From JAGWRA01 sp035534615 (GTDB lineage Bacteria > Acidobacteriota > Vicinamibacteria > Vicinamibacterales > CAVVIG01), in the NCBI GenBank assembly GCA_035534615.1, contig DATLRO010000061.1, positions 124,001 through 188,000 on the forward strand: 64,000 nt of DNA, read 5' to 3'. The first letter of the stretch is position 1; every line of letters begins with the position of its first letter. Shown here one piece after another: positions 20,201 to 28,618 of the stretch. The notes beneath the pieces are model-generated. The model saw only the letters and a list, made by a program, of their open reading frames with translations, made no database searches and had not been told where the DNA came from. The position numbers and the translations under genes are program-made.

Positions 20201-21955
20201 ATCCGGATAGACGATCTCGGCCAGATCGACGCCGCCTTCCGCCCGGACGAGGGCGCGGGCACGGTCGAACGCGTCGCGGAACGCCGCTTCCCGCTCGTAG
20301 AGGGCCCGCCCCATGCCGACGAACTGCGCCCCCTGCCCGGGCAGCAGGAACGCGGCCTGGCGGCCGGTCGACCTCGGCGCCCCCGTCCAGCGCCGCCGGT
20401 CGCCGGCCCCGGCCAGGGCGTCTCTCACACTCCGCGCGTCGCGTCCGGCGACCGCAAGGCGATGCGCGAAGGCCCGCCGGCCCTGCGTGAGCGTGAAGGC
20501 GACATCGGCCAGCGCGGCCTCCGCATGGGAGGCCAGGTGCGCCTCCATCTGCACGGCCGCCTGCGCGAGCGCCGCCTCGGACCGCGCCGACACGACGACG
20601 ACCTGGGTGTCGCGGCTCGGGCCCGGCGGTTCCGGCGCCGGCGCCTCTTCGAGAATGACGTGCGCGTTGGTTCCGCCGATGCCGAACGAGCTGACGCCGG
20701 CCCGGCGGGGCGTGGCGCCCGCGCTCCAGTCGCGCAGTCGATCGTTCACGAAGAACGGGCTGTTCGCGAAGTCGATGCCCGGGTTCGGCGTCTGGAAGTG
20801 CAGGCTGGGCGGGATCTGCCGGTGCTCGAACGCCAGCACGGTCTTCACCAGTCCCGCGATGCCGGCCGCGGCGGTGAGATGACCGATGTTCGTCTTGACC
20901 GATCCGAGGGCACAGAAGCCCTTCCGGGCGGTGCTGCTGCGGAACGCCGACGTCAGCGCCTTTACTTCGATCGGATCGCCGAGCTCCGTGCCGGTGCCGT
21001 GCGCCTCGACGTACGAGATCGAATCGGCCGGGACGCCGGCGTTGTCGAGCGCCTGGAAGACCACGGCCGCCTGGCCGCCGGCCGCCGGGGCGGAGAACCC
21101 GGCCTTGCCGGCCCCGTCGTTGTTGACGGCCGACCCGAGCACGACCGCGTGAATCGTGTCGCGGTCGGCCACCGCCTCGTCCAGCCGCTTCAGCGCGACG
21201 AGGCCGACGCCGTCGCCGAAGAGCGTGCCGTTCGCGCGCGCGTCGAAGGCCCGGCAGTGACCGTCCCGCGACAGCATGCCGCCGGCCTCGCAGTTGTAGC
21301 CGGAGAACGGCGAGACGTTCAGCGACGAGGCGCCCGCCAGCGCGAGGTCGCACTCGAAGTTCAGCAGGCTCTGGCAGGCGAGGTGCACCGCCACGAGCGC
21401 CGTCGAACAGGCGGTCTGCACGGTGCAGGCCGGGCCGGTGAGGTTCAGTTTATAGGCCACGCGGGCGGCCAGATAGTCGGCGCCGTTGGTGATGACCGTC
21501 CTCAGCACGCCGTTGCGCTGCAGGAACTGCGGCTTCGCGAGCAGGTTGAACCAGAGGTACGTGTTCTGGCTGGATCCCCCGAACACGCCGATGAGACCGG
21601 GGAAGCGTTCCGGCACGTAGCCGGCATGCTCCAGCGTCTCCCAGGCGGCCTCGAGGAACAGCCGCTGCTGCGGGTCGATCGTCTCGGCGTCCTGGGCGCT
21701 GTAGCCGAAGAAGCCGGCGTCGAACAGCTCCTGCCCGTCCAGGTACGGCCGCGCGCGCACGAAGTTCGGATCCGAGAGCTTGGCCGGGTCGATCCCCTGG
21801 CGCTTCAGCTCCTCGTCCGTGTAGAACGTGATCGACTCGACGCCGTCGCGCAGATGGCTCCAGAACGTCTCGAGCGTCGGCGCGCCCGGAAACCGGCCGC
21901 TGAGGCCGATGATCGCAATCGCGTCGGCCGATGCGGGGCGACTGGTCGCGCTCAC
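17270..21955 (-). CDS. Type I PKS, KS-AT-KR-ACP (module PKS4)
   Basis: 1561-residue one-module cis-AT polyketide synthase. KS: active Cys at residue 183 in TACSTAL, with EAHGTGTELGDP and KTNIGHL giving the two His. AT: GHSLGEYVAA near 628 and SHAFHS near 728, the malonyl-type motif. KR: GGTYLVTGGLGGVG near 1168 with the Ser and Tyr in CSSVAS and GQVDYCAAN, so probably active and leaving a beta-hydroxyl. ACP: FFDLGGDSL near 1487. No DH or ER. The KR is followed directly by a linker with the landmarks QVIVSPRLD and RHPRPDL leading into the ACP; the same landmarks matter for the odd domain order of PKS1 and PKS3. Its ATG overlaps the PKS3 stop (ATGA), so the two are translationally coupled. It hands its chain to the reductase NRPS. 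Confidence 0.95.
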   Translation of the reverse strand: MSATSRPASADAIAIIGLSGRFPGAPTLETFWSHLRDGVESITFYTDEELKRQGIDPAKLSDPNFVRARPYLDGQELFDAGFFGYSAQDAETIDPQQRLFLEAAWETLEHAGYVPERFPGLIGVFGGSSQNTYLWFNLLAKPQFLQRNGVLRTVITNGADYLAARVAYKLNLTGPACTVQTACSTALVAVHLACQSLLNFECDLALAGASSLNVSPFSGYNCEAGGMLSRDGHCRAFDARANGTLFGDGVGLVALKRLDEAVADRDTIHAVVLGSAVNNDGAGKAGFSAPAAGGQAAVVFQALDNAGVPADSISYVEAHGTGTELGDPIEVKALTSAFRSSTARKGFCALGSVKTNIGHLTAAAGIAGLVKTVLAFEHRQIPPSLHFQTPNPGIDFANSPFFVNDRLRDWSAGATPRRAGVSSFGIGGTNAHVILEEAPAPEPPGPSRDTQVVVVSARSEAALAQAAVQMEAHLASHAEAALADVAFTLTQGRRAFAHRLAVAGRDARSVRDALAGAGDRRRWTGAPRSTGRQAAFLLPGQGAQFVGMGRALYEREAAFRDAFDRARALVRAEGGVDLAEIVYPDAGRDTAARVRLRQTGATQAAVFAVSYALAQQWAAWGVRPSAMLGHSLGEYVAACLAGVMEFEDALRLVARRGALMQLLRPGVMLAVGLPEAGARRYESDTIALAAINAPESCVLAGPPDAMAALEATLSAAGVGATRLETSHAFHSAMMEPMLAPFGEAVSKLTLRPPSVPYVSNLTGRWITPDDATDPHYWVRHLRETVRFADGLTTLLEGEARVLLEVGPGRTLSALAARHPAKAGANATVPTMPGAASTDAVEDMQAALAQLWTAGVDVDWAGYWGQERRRRVPLPTYPFERQRYWSDPLRPVEPHAEPSVTSAATAAPASPDGGPADWFATPVWRQSPADRLPKPAAGVGRTRWLLLADDQGLGAAMADRLVAAGADVLKVITGGRFSRLSARTCTVDPSRAEDWAALVALLRTEDLLPHRIAHLWTVTERNLPISDTSSLHRVRRFGFESLLLMLQAFGDQCPDASFLLGVVTSHTYEITGGDGRFPEKALVLGPVRVIARERPAIVARTIDVEAPADTAAWRTVAAQVIDEFDLASDSDLVAYRGGRRWTQAFEPVRLDAGVGGQGVPAGLRQGGTYLVTGGLGGVGLSLAAWLAARVQPRLVLTGRRGLPPRTDWDGWLATHPADETTSRQITAVRALESSGAHVMVAAADVTNAPAMRELVDDAVRRFGPIAGVIHAAGVPGGGLIQLKTPDAAARVMAPKVEGMRVLDVVLKRHAPDFIALCSSVASLVGEPGQVDYCAANAYLDAYAQSRATDRTTRVVAIDWDAWRDVGMAVTTGVPDSLRAERAAALESGISPSAGGAAFGMIVASSLPQVIVSPRLDHLHARAAQGTGAEEPIGAREAERGARHPRPDLATPYRAPATDVERRVAEVWEGLLGVGGIGLDDHFFDLGGDSLLATQLISRLRAAFTVQLSLREVLERPTIAGLAGAIDPAGAGGEEARLLAELEGMSDEEAASRLRELTRPPDA

Positions 21956-24900
21956 GAGTCCCCGTGCGTGCGCGGCTGGCGCTCGCGCCGCCGCTCGGCC
22001 CGTCCACGGCGCTGCGCGAAGGACGCGGACTCGTCCACGTCCTCCCCGCCCGCCAGCCTGGACAGCGATTCCACCGTCGGCCCCTCGTACAGCACGGACG
22101 AGGGGAGCTGCACGTTGAACGCCTTCTTGATCCGCGACAGCACCTGGACGCCGATCAGCGAATCGCCGCCCAGCTCGAAGAAGCTGTCGTGAACGCCGAT
22201 CTCCGTCAGCCCGAGCAGGTCGCGCCAGATCGCCGCCACCTTCTGCTCGGCCTCCGTCCGCGGCGCCACGAACGCCGTGGCCAGCTCCGGCCGCGGGTGC
22301 TGCACCCGCGTCTGCACCGCCGCCGGCTGGGCGGTCTCCTGCAGCGTGCGGATCGCCTGGCGCTGCCAGTCGATGAGCGACAGCAGGTTCTTCGGCGACA
22401 CCACGAGCTGCGCGCGGCCGGCCGACAGCACGCGGTGGAACGCCTCGATCCCCTCGTGCGGCGGAATCATGCCGCTCGCCGCCGCACCGGCCGCGGAGGC
22501 GGCCGCGGCCGGCCGCCGCGGCCGCTGGCGCCGCTCGAGCGTCTGCACGTGGATGGCCAGCTTGCCGATCTGCCGGGCCCCGGCCATGAACTCGAACGCC
22601 TCTTCGACGCCGGCGATCGGGAAGCTCTGCACCGGTGACGGCTGGTACTCGCCCGCCTCGAAGTGCGCCGCGACCTGCTCGAACATCCGGTGCACCGCGT
22701 GCGGCCGCTGGATGAACATCGGCCCGAGGTCGACGGCCGCGAGCGACAGATTGTTCGCGAACGGCCGCAGGCCGATCGACGAATTCTGATAGATGTCGCG
22801 CGCGCCGATCTCGACGAACCGCCCGTACGCCCGCAGCAGCCCGAGGCTCGCCGGAATGAACTCGCCGGAGAGCGAGTTCAGCACGACGTCGACCCCCTCG
22901 CCGTTCGTCCAGCTCCGGATGTCGTCCGCGAACGAGAGGGCGCGCGACGTCGAGACGTGGCGCACGCCGAGCGACGAGAGATACTCCCGCTTGGCGGGAT
23001 TCCCGGCCGTCGCGAAGATCTCGGCGCCGATGTGCTGGGCGATCTGGATGGCCGCCAGCCCGACACCACCCGCGGCGGCATGAATCAGGACGCGCTCCCC
23101 CGGCTGGAGTCTCGCCTGCCCGACCAGCGCGTGATACGCCGTCAGGAACACCAGCGGAACGACCGCCGCCTGCTCGTAGCTCAGACCGGACGGAATCGGC
23201 ACGACCAGCGGCGCCCCGGTCACGGCGTAGGCGCTGAAGGCGCCCGGCGCGATCGCCATCACCTCATCGCCCACCTCGAGGCCGCTGACGCCGGCGCCGA
23301 CCGCGGAAATCCGGCCGGCGCACTCGGCGCCGAATCCGGCCTCGACCGTGCCGCCCGGCATGTCGGGGATCATCCCGAGCGCCCGCAGGACGTCCTTGAA
23401 GTTCAGCCCCGCCGCCGCCACCTCGATTTCCACCTCGCCCGGTCCGGGCGCCCGCCGCGCGGCCGGCCGCAGTTCCAGACTGCTGAACAGCCCGGGGGCC
23501 GACATCGCCACGTGGACATTCGGCGCCTCGGGCAGCGGGCGGTCGGACGGCACGGACGCGGCCGGCGGGGCGCCAGCCGTCGTTCCGGCCGCCGGACGCA
23601 GGCGATCGATCCGCCGCAGCGTCATTCCTTCGATTTCGACCAGCCCGCGGCCGCTCCGGTCCATCAGGCTCGCGTCGAACTGCACGGTCTCCCTGCCGGC
23701 CATCAGGTCGTCGCGATTGACGACCCACGTGCAGAGGCGCGACGGCAGCGGGGCGAGCACGCGCACGCAGTCGAACGAGAACGGGATGTAGATCCCCTCG
23801 GTCTCGAGCGGCAGGAGCGCCGTGAAGTCGAGGAGCGCCGGGTGCAGCGGCGCCGTCTCCACGTCCGCGGCGATCTCGTCCGGCAGCGCCTGAATGCCGA
23901 GCTCCCGGCCGGGCCCGAAGAGGATCCGCTCCATGTTGTACCAGCGCGGGCCGAGATCCAGGTGGCCGCCGGCCTTGAAGATCCGTCCTTCCATGTCGGC
24001 CCAGGCGATCGGCGGGTTCACGAGCTCGCGGTCGGCGCACGCGCGTTCCAGCGCCGCCACGTCGTAGCGCTGCGGCTGCGCATCGGGGGCGGCGACCAGC
24101 CGGCCGCGGCAGTGCTCCTGCCAGCCCTGGCCGTCGGGCGCCTGGCTGCGGATGACGAACTCGTGCTCGCCCTCGCGCTTCGTCAGGACCAGTTCCAGAT
24201 CCCGCGTCCCGCCGAGCGGCACGGCGAACGGCGTCAGGAAGAACACGTCGCGCAGCTCGAACGGCTCGCCGGCGGCGATCGGCGCGTACGCGCTCCGCGC
24301 GAGCTCGAGATAGGCCGTGCTCGGCAGCGTCGGCTGCTGGAACAGCCGGTGCTCGTTGAGGAACCAGATCCGCTCGGGCGAGAAGCGCCCCGCATACCGG
24401 ATCTCGTCGCCGTGCACCAGCCGGCGATCGAAGTACGGGTGCGCGAACGGCTCGAACGCAGGCGCCTCCTGCCGGCCCGGCACGGCGGTCGGGCGCTGTA
24501 CGGTCTCGACCGCCATCCCGACTTCGCTCCACGCGTCCCAGTTGACCGCCATCATCGGCCAGCCGCCGCCCGCCTGGTGGCCGTTCGCCAGCACGTCCAG
24601 GAAGCTGTTCGCGCCGCAGTAGTCGACCTGGCCGAACCCGCCGGTCACCGACGCCACCGACGAGAAGAGCATCATGAAATCGAGCGGCCGATCGCGGAAG
24701 AGCGCCTCGAGCACGAGGCCGCCCCTGACCTTCGGCCGGATGACGGCGCTCGCGACCTCACGCGTCTTCAGCTGGATGACGCCGTCGCCCGCCACGCCGG
24801 CGGCGTGCAGCACGCCGTCGATCGGGCCGAAGCGCTCCACCGCCCGGTCCACGGCCGCGCGCATCTGCGCGGGGTCGGAGACGTCGGCGCTCAGCACCAG

Positions 24901-27900
24901 CGCCTCGCCCCCCTTCGCCACGAGCTCGCGCACGCGCCGGATCCGCCGGCTCGTCCGGTCGGGTTCGTCATGCGAGGCGAGCCAGTCGTCCCAGGCGTGT
25001 TCGGGCGGCAGCGACGAGCGCTGCACCAGCACCAGCTTCGCGTGCGCCGTCTCGGCGAGATGGGACGCGAGCACGAGGCCCAGGCCGCCGAGGCCGCCGG
25101 TGATCAGGTAGACGCCGCCGTGGCGGATCGGAATCCGCTCGTGCGCCGGCCGCTCCACGCGCGTCCGCTCGTACGACAGCCCCCAGCGGTGGCCGCCTCG
25201 ATAAGCGACCTGCGTCTCCCGAACCGGCGACGCCATCTCCGCCAGCAGCGCCGCCCCGAGTGCCTGCTCCTCCGCCGTGCCGGGCGCCGGCGCCGCCACG
25301 TCGATCGCGACGCACGTCAGATCGGGATACTCCTGCGGAATGACCTTGCACGGGCCGAGCACCGTGGCCCGTTCGGGCGCCCGCACCGGATCCCCGCCGA
25401 CGTGCTGCAGGTGATCGGTGACGACACCCACGTGAATCGGGTGGGCGAGCTGACGGTCGCCGAGCGCCTGCGCCAGCGCGAGCAGCGCGAAGAAGCCGAG
25501 ATCCTGCGCTTCGTCGAAGCGTTCCAGCGCCCCTCCGGCCGCGGTCTCGGGGCCGAGGTTCCACAGCGAGAGCACGCGACCCGGCATCAGTCCCTCTTCA
25601 TCGAGCTGCCGGAACAGTGCCGCCCAGTCGTCGCGCTCGGCCGGTCTGACGGTGAAGTACGTCTCGTGCAGCCGGCGGAAGGCCTCGCCGACCGCCACGG
25701 CCACGACCCGTTCGCCGAGCTCCTGCAGCCGGCGGACGATCGCCGATCCGAAGGTTCCGGCCTCCACGAGGACGAGCCAGCCGGGCTCGCCGGTGCGGCC
25801 GGTCCGACCCTGGAACGGTGCCGGAGCGGCCGTCCGCTTCCAGGCCGGCATATAGAACCAGTCGGCCAGATCAGCCTGGGTGGCCGCGGCCGGAGCGGCC
25901 GCCGGCGCCGGCTGCGGCCGCTGCGGCACGCTCGACGGCTCGAGCCAGTAACGCTGGCGCTCGAACGGATAGGTCGGCAGCGGCACCCGGCGACGGTCCT
26001 CGCCGGCCCAGTAGCCGGCCCAGTCGACGTCGACACCGGCCACCCACAGTTGTCCCAGCGCCGCCTGCAGCCCGGCCACATCGTCCGTCGATTCGCGGGC
26101 GGTCCGGAGCGTGGCGACCGCCGGTGGACGCCCCGCGCTCGCGGGATGCTGGCAGACCAGGCCGCTCAACGTCCTGCCGGCGCCGACTTCGAGCAGGATC
26201 GCCTCTTCATCCTCGAGCAGCGTTCCGGCGCCGTCGGCGAACCGCACCGCGTCGCGTACGTGCCGCACCCAGTAGCGCGGGTCGGTCGCCTCTCCGGCCG
26301 TGATCCAGCGCCCCGTCACGTTCGACACGTACGGCACCCGCGGGGCCCGCAGCGCCACCTTCGCCACCGCCTCGCCGAACGGCGCCAGCATCGGCTCCAT
26401 CATCGCCGAGTGGAATGCGTGGCTCGTCTCCAGCCGCCGCCCGCCGACACCGGCCGCCGCCAGGCGGGCCTCGAGTTCCGCGATCGCGTCCGGCGGGCCG
26501 GCCAGCACGCATGAGGCCGCGGCATTGATGGTGGCCAGCGAGATCCGGTCGCTCTCGTACCGGCGGGCGTCGGCCTCCGGCAGGCCGACCGCCAGCATCA
26601 CGCCGGGCGGCAGCGCCTGCATCAGCGAGCCGCGCAACGCGACCAGCCGCAGCGCATCCTCCAGCTCCATCACACCGGCCAGGCACGCGGCCACGTACTC
26701 GCCGAGACTGTGCCCCAGCATGGCCGACGGCCGGACGCCCCACGCCGCCCACTGCTGCGCCAGCGCGTAGCCGACGACGAACACGGCCGGCTGCGTCACG
26801 GCCGTCTGCCGCAGCCGCTCCCGTGCCGCCTCTTCCCCGCCCGCGCCGGGATAGAGCACCGCCCGCAGGTCCCACCCGGTCATCGTCTCCAGCAGACGGC
26901 TCGCCCGGTCGACCGTCTCGCGGAAGACGCGTTCCCGCTCGTACAGCCCGCGTCCCATCTGCACGTACTGCGTCCCCTGCCCGGGAAGCAGGAACCCGAC
27001 CGGCCGGCCGGCGCGCGCCACACCTTCCCACGCGCGCCGCCGATCCTTCGACTCGAGGGCCGTCACGATCTCGTCGGCGTCGGCGCCGACCACCGCCAGG
27101 CGGTGCGCGAAGGCGCGACGGCCGCGCGACAGCGTGAAGGCCACGTCGGCGAGCGGCACCTCCCCGTGCTGCTGCAGGAACCGCCCCATCTGCGCGCCGG
27201 CGCGGGCCAGGGCCGCGTCGCTCCGCGCGGAGATCACCGTCAGCTGGCTGCCCCGGCTGGCCCCGGACGGGCGGCGTTCCGGCGCTTCCTCCACGATCAC
27301 GTGCGCGTTCGTGCCGCCGATCCCGAGCGAGCTGACGCCCGCCCGGCGCGGCGTGTCGAGCCGGGGGAAGTCGCACAGCGTGGTGTTCACGTAGAACGGG
27401 CTGTTGTCGAAATCGATCCGGGGATTCGGCTCCTCGAAGTGCAGGCTGGGCGGAATCTGCCCGTGCTCGAGCGCGAGCACCGCCTTCATCAGCCCCGCCA
27501 CGCCGGCCGCCCGGTCGAGGTGGCCGAAGTTGCTCTTCACCGACCCGATCGGGCAGAACTGCTTCCGGGCGGTCCAGACGCGGAACGCCTTCGTCATCCC
27601 CTGCACTTCGATCGGATCGCCGATCGACGTGGCCGTGCCGTGCGTCTCGACGTAGCCGATCGTCTCCGGATTGACCCCGGACACCTGCAGCGCGCGCGCG
27701 ATCGCACCCGCCTGTCCGTCCACGCTCGGCGCGGTGTAGCCCGCCTTCTGCGCGCCGTCGTTGTTGACGGCCGATCCGCGGATCACGGCGTGGATGGTGT
27801 CCCCGTCGGCCAGCGCGTCCTCGAGCCGCTTCAGCACCACGATGCCCGCGCCGTTGCCGAAGACGGTCCCTTTCCCCTTCGCGTCGAACGACCGGTTGTG

Positions 27901-28596
27901 GCCGTCCGGCGACTTGATGCCGCCTTCCTCGTACAGATACCCGGCGACCTGCTGGCCCGAGATCGAGACGCCGCCGGCCAGCGCCATGTCGCTCTCGCCC
28001 GCCAGCAGCCCCTGGCACGCGAGGTGCACCGCCACCAGCGAGGTCGAGCAGAAGGTCTGGACCGACATGCTCGGTCCGGTCAGATTCAGCTTGTACGACA
28101 CGACGGTCGCCAGCGCGTCCTTGTCGTTGTAGCTGACGATGCCGAACAGGCTGCCCTGCGAGCTGAGGACGTCGAGCATCGGCAGGACGTTGAAGATGAA
28201 GTAATTGCTGATGTTGTTGCCGGCGTACACGCTGACCGATCGCCCGCAGGTGTTCGGATCGTACCCGGCGCGCTCCAGCGCCTCCCAGGCGCACTCCAGG
28301 AACACCCGGAGCTGCGGGTCCATCGCTTCGGCTTCGCGCGGCTTGAAACCGAAGAAGGCCGCGTCGAACGCCTCGACGTTCTTCAGCGCCGGCTGCGCCC
28401 GGACGAAGTTCGGATCGGCCAGCATCGCCGGCGACGTCCCGGCCGCGAGCAGTTCCTCGTCCGTGAAGAACGTGACGCTCTCGACGCCGTGACGGAGGTT
28501 CTGCCAGAACTCCTCCACCGTCTCCGCGCCGGGAAAGCGCAGGCTCATGCCGATGATGGCGATGTCGCCGCCGGCCGGTCCAGATCGTGTCGTCAT
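21952..28596 (-). CDS. Type I PKS, KS-AT-KR-DH-ER-ACP (module PKS3)
   Basis: 2214 residues from the ATG at 28596. An in-frame extension upstream overlaps the 3' end of PKS2 and has the composition of a shadow reading, so I reject it. KS: active Cys at 183 in TFCSTSL (Phe where Ala is usual), ETHGTAT, KSNFGHL. AT: GHSLGEY near 628, SHAFHS near 728 (malonyl). KR: ITGGLGGLG near 1160 with GQVDYCGAN. DH near 1415 reads NEHRLFQQPTLPSTAYLE, so the HxxxGxxxxP motif has Gln for Gly; the Asp of HPALLD is present. ER: AAAGGVGLAA near 1844. ACP: LGGDSL near 2140, then a basic tail. Domain order is KR before DH-ER, unlike the usual DH-ER-KR. If the DH is weak, the module would leave a hydroxyl. The start is 22 bases after PKS2 with no obvious ribosome site. 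Confidence 0.94.
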   Translation of the reverse strand: MTTRSGPAGGDIAIIGMSLRFPGAETVEEFWQNLRHGVESVTFFTDEELLAAGTSPAMLADPNFVRAQPALKNVEAFDAAFFGFKPREAEAMDPQLRVFLECAWEALERAGYDPNTCGRSVSVYAGNNISNYFIFNVLPMLDVLSSQGSLFGIVSYNDKDALATVVSYKLNLTGPSMSVQTFCSTSLVAVHLACQGLLAGESDMALAGGVSISGQQVAGYLYEEGGIKSPDGHNRSFDAKGKGTVFGNGAGIVVLKRLEDALADGDTIHAVIRGSAVNNDGAQKAGYTAPSVDGQAGAIARALQVSGVNPETIGYVETHGTATSIGDPIEVQGMTKAFRVWTARKQFCPIGSVKSNFGHLDRAAGVAGLMKAVLALEHGQIPPSLHFEEPNPRIDFDNSPFYVNTTLCDFPRLDTPRRAGVSSLGIGGTNAHVIVEEAPERRPSGASRGSQLTVISARSDAALARAGAQMGRFLQQHGEVPLADVAFTLSRGRRAFAHRLAVVGADADEIVTALESKDRRRAWEGVARAGRPVGFLLPGQGTQYVQMGRGLYERERVFRETVDRASRLLETMTGWDLRAVLYPGAGGEEAARERLRQTAVTQPAVFVVGYALAQQWAAWGVRPSAMLGHSLGEYVAACLAGVMELEDALRLVALRGSLMQALPPGVMLAVGLPEADARRYESDRISLATINAAASCVLAGPPDAIAELEARLAAAGVGGRRLETSHAFHSAMMEPMLAPFGEAVAKVALRAPRVPYVSNVTGRWITAGEATDPRYWVRHVRDAVRFADGAGTLLEDEEAILLEVGAGRTLSGLVCQHPASAGRPPAVATLRTARESTDDVAGLQAALGQLWVAGVDVDWAGYWAGEDRRRVPLPTYPFERQRYWLEPSSVPQRPQPAPAAAPAAATQADLADWFYMPAWKRTAAPAPFQGRTGRTGEPGWLVLVEAGTFGSAIVRRLQELGERVVAVAVGEAFRRLHETYFTVRPAERDDWAALFRQLDEEGLMPGRVLSLWNLGPETAAGGALERFDEAQDLGFFALLALAQALGDRQLAHPIHVGVVTDHLQHVGGDPVRAPERATVLGPCKVIPQEYPDLTCVAIDVAAPAPGTAEEQALGAALLAEMASPVRETQVAYRGGHRWGLSYERTRVERPAHERIPIRHGGVYLITGGLGGLGLVLASHLAETAHAKLVLVQRSSLPPEHAWDDWLASHDEPDRTSRRIRRVRELVAKGGEALVLSADVSDPAQMRAAVDRAVERFGPIDGVLHAAGVAGDGVIQLKTREVASAVIRPKVRGGLVLEALFRDRPLDFMMLFSSVASVTGGFGQVDYCGANSFLDVLANGHQAGGGWPMMAVNWDAWSEVGMAVETVQRPTAVPGRQEAPAFEPFAHPYFDRRLVHGDEIRYAGRFSPERIWFLNEHRLFQQPTLPSTAYLELARSAYAPIAAGEPFELRDVFFLTPFAVPLGGTRDLELVLTKREGEHEFVIRSQAPDGQGWQEHCRGRLVAAPDAQPQRYDVAALERACADRELVNPPIAWADMEGRIFKAGGHLDLGPRWYNMERILFGPGRELGIQALPDEIAADVETAPLHPALLDFTALLPLETEGIYIPFSFDCVRVLAPLPSRLCTWVVNRDDLMAGRETVQFDASLMDRSGRGLVEIEGMTLRRIDRLRPAAGTTAGAPPAASVPSDRPLPEAPNVHVAMSAPGLFSSLELRPAARRAPGPGEVEIEVAAAGLNFKDVLRALGMIPDMPGGTVEAGFGAECAGRISAVGAGVSGLEVGDEVMAIAPGAFSAYAVTGAPLVVPIPSGLSYEQAAVVPLVFLTAYHALVGQARLQPGERVLIHAAAGGVGLAAIQIAQHIGAEIFATAGNPAKREYLSSLGVRHVSTSRALSFADDIRSWTNGEGVDVVLNSLSGEFIPASLGLLRAYGRFVEIGARDIYQNSSIGLRPFANNLSLAAVDLGPMFIQRPHAVHRMFEQVAAHFEAGEYQPSPVQSFPIAGVEEAFEFMAGARQIGKLAIHVQTLERRQRPRRPAAAASAAGAAASGMIPPHEGIEAFHRVLSAGRAQLVVSPKNLLSLIDWQRQAIRTLQETAQPAAVQTRVQHPRPELATAFVAPRTEAEQKVAAIWRDLLGLTEIGVHDSFFELGGDSLIGVQVLSRIKKAFNVQLPSSVLYEGPTVESLSRLAGGEDVDESASFAQRRGRAERRRERQPRTHGDS

Positions 28597-28618
28597 AATC
28601 GAAACAGTCGTGCGTGCG

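Noticed and set aside
28040..28060. PKS3 KS as inactive because of TFCSTS
   Set aside because: The catalytic Cys and both His motifs are kept; only the residue before the Cys is changed.
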